A stretch of DNA of 64,000 nt from Ifrita kowaldi. Taxonomy: Eukaryota; Chordata; Aves; Passeriformes; Cinclosomatidae. Below, in pieces: positions 58,501 through 64,000 of the stretch. A program made the translations under genes and the position numbers. The stretch covers positions 62,001 to 126,000 of the forward strand of contig VZRS01005628.1 in NCBI GenBank assembly GCA_013398055.1, written 5' to 3'. The notes below the pieces were generated by a model that was not told the DNA's origin, ran no database searches, and saw nothing but the letters and a program-made list of their open reading frames with translations. Each line of letters opens with the position of its first letter. Within the stretch, counting starts at the first letter, position 1.

Positions 58501-61500
58501 TTTCCAGGGCACAGCGTGGGTGTTGGTGCTCCAAAACCAGGGGTGGAAGCAACAGCCTTGCACCAAAACCCTTGGCAGCCTCTGCAGGCACCAGAGGACA
58601 TCTATGATGACATTGAGGAGCTGCAGGACAGACTGTGAGTGTGGGCCTGGGCTCTTGCAGTGCCTGTGGCTATGAAATGTCATTTAAAATCTCTGCTGCA
58701 GCAAACCCCCATGTCACGCTTGTGTCTTCCAGCAGCCACGGCTCAGATGCCTCCAGTTCCTTCACTTCAGACAGCAGTAAGTGGGGAAGCTCAAGCAGGA
58801 GCTGCTTTTAATTTGGGCTGGTCCCTGGGAGATGCTGGGAATGGTTTCATTTCACTTTCAGCATCTACACTGTCTCCTTCTGGCCGGGTTGCTCTGAATT
58901 CCCATTAAAACCAGTGGGGACTAGTACACATGTCTAGCATGGAATTCATCTGAGCAGCCCTGAAGCCTCTGTAAGAGTAAAATGTAAAAGGTCTGGGTGC
59001 AATTTGTCCAGCAAACCTCACCTTATTGCTACTGAACAGGGCTTGTCTTAATGGCATGCCTTGGTTTTAAGTTTCAGGAAACAGCTACGAGGAAACATAT
59101 GAAGATGTTGAGATTGGGGGTGATAATCCAGCAAAACCAGAGTAAGCTGCAATTTCTTAGCCTGTATTTTGAAATTCTGACCATACAGCCTTGATCTCCC
59201 ATGCCAGGTACTGGCTGGAAACCTTTTTTCTTCCTGACTCAACTGCAGAGAAGTTGTTGTGTGGGTGGGTTTCTTCCCTTCCTCCTCCCTCTTTCCCCTC
59301 TGGCTGACACTTAGGGAGCAAAAAATCGTTACCAGAATTAAATCCCGAAGCAGTGAGGGGGATTTTCTTTCCTGTAACACCCTCCATCCTTTGGAAGTAC
59401 TGCCCTCCCAGACCTCTCCCTGCATCAAACACACAGGACAGTCTCACTTGCCTTCTCTTGATTAAGAGTGCTGCTCAGCTGTAGCTGAGAATTGGCACCT
59501 TTTTTGTGTGTGCCAAAAGAGGTGATGCTCAAGGGACAAATTGTCCCCATAAAACAGGACAAAGTGCTCACATTTGAGATCACAGAAGGCTGGAAAACAA
59601 CCTGATGTTCTGTAACTAACTTGCAACCTGCTCTTTTTTATATAGCCTCTCAAGATGTTTGCTTCCACGGGGTGTGTTATAAAACCAATGAGTTTTGCAG
59701 CCTCGGGTTTATATGTTGCCTGAGCTTCCCAAATGGATTAAGAGGTGAAACGTGAAGTTTAGTTGTGTTTTGTGTGGTTCCCTACCCTCATGCAGTAAAA
59801 AGTTGCCTTTGTAAGGAATAGAGACGGCCCTTGGGGGAGGCATATGTGGCACACGATAGCTTGGAGTGCATCTGGTGGCTCTCTCCTGAGGAGCAGTGTG
59901 GGAGGGATAATAAGGTGTTGCTGTACATCTGCTTTTCCCTTACGGATGGGAGGCTTGCACTGGCCTGCATCTGCATCCCAGTCCAGCTTCCATGTGGATG
60001 CAGAGCCTGTGTGTGTCACAGAGGGAGGGAAAAGGGGAAAGCTGAAACCCTGGAGGTGACAGGATGGTTATTAAAAGAAGGAAGTGTCCCTTCTCTGGAA
60101 ACTGTCCGTGGGAGTTGTGTGCTGGGGGTGCACCAGCTTCTCCAGCCCCGAGGGAAGCGTGTTCCCAATGGATCATGCACATCCCCACCCCCTGGGAAGC
60201 ACACCCGTGCCTCTTCTTTGCCCCTCTGCACATGGGCGCAGAGCAGTGGCAGAAATCAAACTCCCCTGCTGATTCACAGAGGAGCACTGCGTCTTGCTGG
60301 GGCTGCAGAGCAATTTGAAGACCATTTGGGACCAAATCCACAGGTTTCAGAGGCCAGGGTCTTAATCCCCAAACCAGCCTTCCTGTGATCCCTCTATTGA
60401 TCCCACGTGCAGGATTAGGTGTGCTGATACACAGAAAGGCTTTTTAGCAGTCCTTGTGCAGGGCTAACGAGCCCCAGGGGAGGATCTGGGTTGCCTGCAG
60501 ATACTTTACCAGAAAATTGCTGTGTAGATTTGCAACCCTTTGCAGACTTCAGGGGGAGGTGTGTGCCATGGGTCATGCTCCTCAAGGACACACAGAGCAG
60601 GAATGTGTGGTGGAGGGGGGCTCAGAAGGTGCCCCTGATGTCTCCTTTAATGGTCGCTGCAACGCTTCTGGGTAATGCTGCCCTATCCTCAGGAATTTTC
60701 ACTCCAAATAAACTTGGATCACCCTCTAGTTGTTGGGTCAGAGGAGAACAAATTCAATTAACACAGAAAAGTTTGAAGCTAAGCAAAGATTTGAGCTTGG
60801 ATTTAATAATTAAGCACCTTTTGCTGTGCTGGTGCTGATCCCAGTGAGTCTATCATCCATGTGATGCTGTTAAGGCTTAAATTCTTCTTCTGAGCTGAGG
60901 TCCAGGGTCTGCTGACCTTCCTTTTCCTGCCCCAGGATCTCTGGGGCTGCTTCTGCACCTCATGTCTCTTTTAGTTGAAAACCTGTTTCTCTTTTGGACA
61001 GAACAGAAAAACAGAAGAGATTTGGAAACCTGTTTAAGATAGAAAAGTTGAAGCTGAACAATTTCAGGCTCAGGGACAACCTAAGGTAAGAAAATGTTTA
61101 TGGTCTCACCCCTTCCCCCTTCAAACCTGAGCATCCTTTCTGGCAGTAATTAGAGAGCAGGAGGTCTAGGAGTAAGAAATACAGCTTTTTTGGGGAAAAT
61201 TAGGCCAAAAGTACTTCTATCAACTCACTAGGCCACGGCAGATGTGGCCAGTGGTCCATCTGTGCAGCTTCTCCAGAATCTCTGGCATCAGGGATCTACA
61301 GGAGCTGGTCCTACAGCAGTTTCCAGGTTTCTGCTGCCTCTGGTACCTTTCTGATGCCTCAGCATGACACGAGGGAACGTAGGAATGTGATACCTGCTGC
61401 CTCGACCTGTGAGCCAGGATCAGGGCCGGCCTTGATGATGTGGCATTTGAGGGCTCAGGGGTTTTATTCCAAGTCCCATTCAGAGCCAAGCTGGCAACAG

Positions 61501-63757
61501 CATCTGCTGAAGAAGTTTGCCAGGAGGCTTTAATCTAACAGGGTAGACAATATTGTATAACTTCCTACAGTGCCTTTTTGGGTACTCCAATATTCAAAAC
61601 CTTGGATAAGTTTCCAGGGAAATTGCCTTTTCCTCAAGTGTGCAGTAGCTGCCTGCAGAACCCCTCCTGCACTGCTGCCAGCGAGTGCCTCAGCCTGTGC
61701 ACAGTGCCTGAACTCCAGGAAAACGCTGCCTTTTCTTATTTCTTTGGAAATTCCAGGTTAAACGTTTCCCCTTTTATGTTAGGGAGATTTGTTTGCCCTA
61801 CAAACCCCTTCACACAAGATGCTCTGCTGTGTCAGTGGCTCCTTCAAATATAAATATCATTATAGGGAAGGACCCACCAGGTTTTGTGCCATTCTCCTGT
61901 CTCAAAGAGCCCTTAAAGCTCCTGCAATCATCTTAGATATCTACAGACATTGTCACATTTAAATTCCTGGACAACCCCTGGCACTGGCAGACTTACAGGA
62001 GGGAATTACTACTGACTAAAAATGCCAATTTTCCAGAGACCCTCTTGCTGTTGGGAAGGGCTGTTCTTTGGATGCAGTGTAGATATTTTCTGCTTGATGA
62101 ACACATGGCTGGTGCTGCTCTCAGGATGGAAATGCTCATTTAGCAAGGGATATCATTTTGGAAGATGCTGTTGGTACCATGAAGCCCGTGCACCTCGACC
62201 TGTCTCCATCACTGGCAGCCTGCTGGGGCTCGTGGCTTTTTGGGCAGTGCTGATGTGCAGATTTGTTTCTAAAAGCCTTTTTTCTATCCACAGATTGGTT
62301 TCCATTTCAGTACCAAATTTAGGTAAGCACATACCTGTACCTGACTCTGGGGAATTTGTGTGTGTTTGAAGAGGCAAATGTTTTGTACAATCAGCTTGGT
62401 GCATCCTGCCTTTCTGAAAATCATGTAATGTGGCAGCAGTAGCTTTGAAGACTTGACAAAAATTTGTGCTTCACTCAAGCATGAAGATTTTGCTCATTTT
62501 TGGGTGGTTTTGCTTTAAAGAAGAGCATTCCCCCTGCAGATCTGGATATATTCAGGAAGGTAACATGTGAAGCAGTCCGTGCTGAACCACTGCTCCCAGG
62601 CTGGAGGTGGTGTGTGAGCCCGTGGCACTCTGGCAGCTCTCTGTAAGAGCTCTCTCTTTATTCCTGCCTGCTGGAGGGTCGAGTTCATCCTTTACATAAA
62701 TGGGGTGGATACAACCTCAGCCTCGAGGATGTGCTGGAGTGAACACGCCCATGTCCTCGGGATGGGAGCCAGTGCAAAGCTGGGGCTTTGCTGCTGCTGC
62801 TCCTGCTCCATCCATGGAGCTGGGTGGCCAAACCCACCCAGAAAACTGCCCACACACCCAACTCACCAACCCAGGCACCATTCCTTGTGCTGGACCTTTG
62901 CTGGGTGTTGGGAGCCCTGAGGTTTCTTTTGCATTTCTTTGGCCCCTTTGGGTCAAGTGATGAGAGGAGCCCAAATTGTGCTCTGCAATACATTGTTTGG
63001 AGTAGCAGGCTCAAAATGACATCTCCTAATGATTTTCTTTCCTGCATTTTGATTGGCAGCAGCTGTCTCCCAGGAGGACAACGTGTATGACGATGTCGAT
63101 GCGGGGCAGAGAGAGACCAGGTGAGGAGAGTGCCCTGTCCTGGGGTTGTCCTCAGCCCAGGGAGATTTTCCTCTTGGCACAAACCTGTTCCTGGTACTGC
63201 AACCCACTGAGGATCATGAGCTGGTTGAGATTCAGTCCTCTGGAGACAGTCCAGGTGCCCTCCCTGTGTGTGTTTAATCTGGCAGGATGTTTCCTCGCTG
63301 TTACCCAGTTAGTGCCAGAGACGTGAAAAGGAGGGAGCAGCTCCCTGAAACACGTGAGAAATCAGATCTTTTTCCTAAGGAAGGAAAACTCAGTCTCCCA
63401 GACCCCATTATCAGCCCCATCCTGGCAGGCTCCTTGTCAGAAAAATTACTTTTAATAGGAACAGCATGTTCTGGTGTCTTGCTGCCAGATGATTGCGGTG
63501 GCTGCGCGTGCCGGTGTGAATCACAGCAAGTGTTTGCATTTCAGTGCAGGGTGTGGGGGAGATGGAGAAAAATCCCAGCTCTGTAGGTACAGAGCTCTGG
63601 GGAGGGGACAAGATCTGCTGGGAAAAACCTGAATTCCTGTGTGTCTGTTCCTCTCAGAGGGAAGGATGACAAGTACAAGGTCCGGATGCCAAAATTTCGG
63701 ATGGTGAGAGAGCACAAGGACAAAAGGAAAAGCATCGACGATGTGGAAAGGTCTTGA
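43548..63757 (+). CDS. FYB2: FYB2 adaptor protein (ADAP/FYB family), probably incomplete at 3' end
   Basis: FYB2 (formerly C1orf168, also called ARAP) is a cytoplasmic adaptor related to FYB1/ADAP that works in receptor signalling to integrins. Exons read: 43548-43556 (tentative), 47279-48011, 48956-49150, 50188-50221, 53274-53362, 54118-54146, 55303-55334, 56156-56240, 56933-56948 (tentative), 58442-58634, 58733-58776, 59078-59141, 61002-61085, 62294-62322, 63060-63120, 63658-63750 or -63757. All phases match, giving about 597 residues against about 728 in human. Visible parts are the N-terminal DFKALRAKFQ motif, proline-rich tracts (PLPPTKRE, GKPPRPPKFDLGAF), acidic tyrosine motifs (EEDYLTP, DIYDDIEEL, YEDVEI, VYDDVD) and lysine-rich segments before a missing SH3-like end. 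YDDV is the SLP-76 SH2-binding motif defined in FYB1. Identity rests on these motifs plus its position next to C8A. Confidence 0.85.
43557..47278 (+). other. FYB2: Putative FYB2 intron 1
   Basis: No exon was recognised here. It contains a CR1 tail (44198-44528) and an open frame of 210 codons at 44540-45172 with no known domain, splice signals or start context. If the nine-base exon 1 is wrong, the true first exon may lie in this stretch. Confidence 0.45.
44198..44528 (+). mobile_element. CR1 LINE 3' fragment (forward)
   Basis: It runs from GGAAAAGAGAAGCTCTGGGG through ACTTGGAGGATGGGGAGGCC and TGCCCAGAGAAGCTGGGGCT to the 3' end near AATCCAAACCATTCTGAGCC. About 330 bp, same sense as FYB2. Confidence 0.92.
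47279..48011 (+). CDS. FYB2: FYB2 exon 2 (large proline-rich exon, 733 bp)
   Basis: The acceptor is CCCCTCACCCAG and the donor ACAG|GTATGG. Phase is 0 to 1, 244 codons. It starts EGVTDFKALRAKFQNDSSLA and then has RQKPPTEIAPKP, PSSPLPPTKRELKV and a long serine/proline/glutamine-rich, apparently disordered region. FYB1 likewise has a long proline-rich N-terminal half. The uninterrupted frame and the amino-acid bias support coding. Confidence 0.9.
48956..49150 (+). CDS. FYB2: FYB2 exon 3 (proline-rich, 195 bp)
   Basis: The acceptor is TCTCTGGAGCAG and the donor ACAA|GTAAGA. Phase is 1 to 1. It encodes PFCQPGAGKW, then PAPGKPPRPPKFDLGAFQST. PPRPPKF is a class of SH3-ligand-like motif. The symmetrical phase allows in-frame skipping. 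Confidence 0.88.
50188..50221 (+). CDS. FYB2: FYB2 exon 4 (34 bp, tyrosine motif)
   Basis: The acceptor is GTTTGTGTGCAG and the donor GAAAG|GTGAGC. Phase is 1 to 2. It encodes TAGEEDYLTPE, an acidic tyrosine motif suited to phosphorylation. Small size makes it easy to miss, but phases on both sides agree. Confidence 0.8.
50328..50498 (+). mobile_element. CR1 LINE 3' fragment (forward)
   Basis: GGGGTTGTTCAAGGAAATGG, then GCAAGGCCAGGCTGGACGGG to CCAACCCAACCCATTCTGGG and ATTCTGTGATTGTGTG. It begins only about 0.1 kb after FYB2 exon 4, same sense. Confidence 0.9.
52120..52692. repeat. Coding-length minisatellite: ten units of 57-60 bp
   Basis: Ten head-to-tail units lie in the FYB2 intron between exons 4 and 5. 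The first is 60 bp and the other nine are 57 bp, each holding a purine-rich tract (GGAAAGGAAGAAGGAGAATG) and GGGAGCCCAGCA. Because the period is divisible by three, the array is open in two forward and two reverse frames. One forward frame repeats LEERKKENEEMGTTLGSPA. Units differ at a few sites (ERK/EKK, TTL/TAL). No convincing acceptor or donor flanks it, so I treat it as non-coding. Confidence 0.95.
53274..53362 (+). CDS. FYB2: FYB2 exon 5 (89 bp)
   Basis: The acceptor is TTCATCTTTTCAG and the donor GAAG|GTACTT. Phase is 2 to 1. It encodes AQLEEWNNYEETPMYLNQSG, then DTTTLCVIE. YEET and MYLN are tyrosine motifs. MYLN resembles a YxN-type SH2 ligand. Confidence 0.87.
54118..54146 (+). CDS. 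FYB2: FYB2 exon 6 (29 bp)
   Basis: The acceptor is ATCTTTCCTAG and the donor AAG|GTGAGT. Phase is 1 to 0. It encodes VPKAEPQKHK. Support comes from the strong splice sites and the correct phases, with no domain evidence. Confidence 0.7.
55303..55334 (+). CDS. FYB2: FYB2 exon 7 (32 bp)
   Basis: The acceptor is CTTTATTCTAG and the donor CCAG|GTAATT. Phase is 0 to 2. It encodes KQKIFPFAKS, a lysine-rich turn similar in character to the KK.FK.P segment of FYB proteins. Confidence 0.72.
56156..56240 (+). CDS. FYB2: FYB2 exon 8 (85 bp)
   Basis: The acceptor is GAACATTTCAG and the donor CAG|GTATTG. Phase is 2 to 0. It encodes PERAIIEDEKEGKPSHGRTK, then LELNKIFQ. Charged and probably helical at the end. 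Confidence 0.8.
56933..56948 (+). CDS. FYB2: Tentative FYB2 micro-exon 9 (16 bp)
   Basis: Exon 8 ends in phase 0 and exon 10 starts in phase 1, so an exon of 3n+1 bases is needed between them. This 16-base segment follows a strong pyrimidine tract (TTTGTTTTTCTAG), has donor CC|GTGAGA and restores frame as QIALIR. A second AG three bases in (CAG) would give a 13-base version, also in frame. A weaker rival is a 22-base segment near 56397-56418. Confidence 0.33.
57740..57862 (-). mobile_element. CR1 LINE 3' fragment (reverse)
   Basis: GTGGTTTGGGTTTTGGGGGG, then CTCTCATTCCACCCCTTGCC and CCAGGTTGCTCCAAGCCCTG is the reverse complement of a CR1 tail, antisense to FYB2, in the intron before exon 10. 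Confidence 0.88.
58442..58634 (+). CDS. FYB2: FYB2 exon 10 (YDDI motif, 193 bp)
   Basis: The acceptor is TTACCCTCACCAG and the donor GACT|GTGAGT. Phase is 1 to 2. It encodes VLALREVPQDSSKSKGRRTF, then PLQAPEDIYDDIEELQDR. DIYDDIEEL parallels the DDDIYDGIEEE region of FYB1 and is the clearest family marker in this part of the gene. Confidence 0.92.
58733..58776 (+). CDS. FYB2: FYB2 exon 11 (44 bp)
   Basis: The acceptor is GTCTTCCAG, immediately followed by a second CAG (tandem acceptor), and the donor AGCA|GTAAGT. Phase is 2 to 1. It encodes SHGSDASSSFTSDS, a serine-rich linker. Use of the second acceptor would drop one Ser. Confidence 0.82.
59078..59141 (+). CDS. FYB2: FYB2 exon 12 (YEDV motif, 64 bp)
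   Basis: The acceptor is TTAAGTTTCAG and the donor CAGA|GTAAGC. Phase is 1 to 2. It encodes NSYEETYEDVEIGGDNPAKP. TYEDVE is an acidic tyrosine motif of the type phosphorylated by Src-family kinases in FYB proteins. Confidence 0.9.
61002..61085 (+). CDS. FYB2: FYB2 exon 13 (lysine-rich, 84 bp)
   Basis: The acceptor is CTCTTTTGGACAG and the donor CTAAG|GTAAGA. Phase is 2 to 2. It encodes TEKQKRFGNLFKIEKLKLNN, then FRLRDNL. It resembles the basic helix before the helical SH3 fold in FYB1. Confidence 0.9.
62294..62322 (+). CDS. FYB2: FYB2 exon 14 (29 bp)
   Basis: The acceptor is TTTCTATCCACAG and the donor TTTAG|GTAAGC. Phase is 2 to 1. It encodes LVSISVPNL. Both splice sites are strong and the phases fit exons 13 and 15. 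Confidence 0.75.
63060..63120 (+). CDS. FYB2: FYB2 exon 15 (YDDV motif, 61 bp)
   Basis: The acceptor is TTTTGATTGGCAG, followed directly by another CAG (tandem acceptor), and the donor CCAG|GTGAGG. Phase is 1 to 2. It encodes AVSQEDNVYDDVDAGQRET. VYDDVD matches the FYB1 EVYDDVD motif, which in its phosphorylated form binds the SLP-76 SH2 domain. Confidence 0.92.
63658..63757 (+). CDS. FYB2: FYB2 exon 16 (basic segment; end uncertain)
   Basis: The acceptor is TGTTCCTCTCAG. It starts in phase 2 and encodes GKDDKYKVRMPKFRMVREHK, then DKRKSIDDVE. If read through, it ends at a TGA at 63755-63757 (..ERS-stop). If spliced after GAAAG at 63750, the donor would be GTCTTG, a poor match to consensus. 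The protein is about 130 residues short of human FYB2, which favours continuation beyond the window. Confidence 0.82.
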
Positions 63758-64000
63758 TTTCCATTCTGTGTTCCCATTCTGTCTGACTTTGTACACGTCT
63801 CTTGAGGGGTTTCAGGAGTGAGATGTCCCTGGTTGCACAGACATTTTGTGTTGGCTGCTACCCCAGGGTCCTTTTGCTTTGAAGCCAGATTTCAGGAATC
63901 TTTGCAGAAAATATCTCAAGGGTGAAACAAACTCTTGGATCTGAACTGAGCACAAGAGGGGGACACCCAGAGGCCTTATACTGAACTCTGAGACAAAAAG
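63758..64000 (+). other. FYB2: Right edge: FYB2 intron or 3' UTR
   Basis: No further exon and no AATAAA/ATTAAA hexamer is visible up to the window edge. That is more consistent with an intron than with a short 3' UTR. Confidence 0.5.

Noticed and set aside
1..64000. CRISPR array, operon, prophage, tRNA or rRNA
   Set aside because: Nothing resembling these was seen. The window is intron-rich vertebrate DNA, and its only tandem arrays are microsatellites, short repeats and the FYB2 minisatellite.

Overview
The window is vertebrate nuclear DNA, almost certainly from a bird. Its genes are split into short exons with GT-AG introns. It also carries about a dozen 5'-truncated CR1 LINE tails, the family that dominates avian genomes. 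Translating exon by exon and checking splice phases gives three genes: the 3' two thirds of complement C8 beta (C8B, + strand, about 1.2-12.0 kb), a complete complement C8 alpha (C8A, - strand, 36.8 down to 17.9 kb), and most of an ADAP-like adaptor, FYB2 (+ strand, about 43.5 kb to the right edge). This order and these relative orientations match the C8B-C8A-FYB2 block known from human chromosome 1p32.

Left part (1-12,018): eight C8B exons (133, 198, 241, 129, 164, 154, 69 and 152 bp with stop) encode the end of the region after the LDL-receptor-A domain, the MACPF pore-forming domain, an EGF-like module and the C-terminal thrombospondin module. The first C8B exons, with signal peptide, TSP1 and LDLRA, lie left of the window. 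C8B and C8A then face each other tail to tail across 5.9 kb of non-coding DNA (12,019-17,943).

Middle (17,944-36,810): C8A has 11 coding exons that join without a frame break into 597 codons: signal peptide, dibasic propeptide, TSP1, LDLRA, MACPF, EGF and TSP1. Its exon lengths and phases mirror C8B, as expected for old duplicates. The main difference is that the EGF region is one 223-bp exon in C8A and two exons in C8B. C8A keeps the loop cysteine that in mammals bonds to C8 gamma. Both products are liver-made plasma proteins that join C5b-7 and seed C9 polymerisation in the membrane attack complex.

Right part (36,811-64,000): about 6.7 kb of intergenic DNA with CR1 tails is followed by a GC-rich block holding a tentative FYB2 first exon. 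A 733-bp proline-rich exon and about 13 small exons follow, several only 29-44 bp, with tyrosine motifs (YLTP, YDDI, YEDV, YDDV) and lysine-rich segments. The last exon in view either ends at a stop or splices on beyond the window. One FYB2 intron holds a 573-bp minisatellite of ten 57-60-bp units that stays open in four reading frames. I see no evidence of a new biological system. The best items for follow-up are the minisatellite, the FYB2 micro-exons and tandem acceptors, and the C8A/C8B exon comparison.
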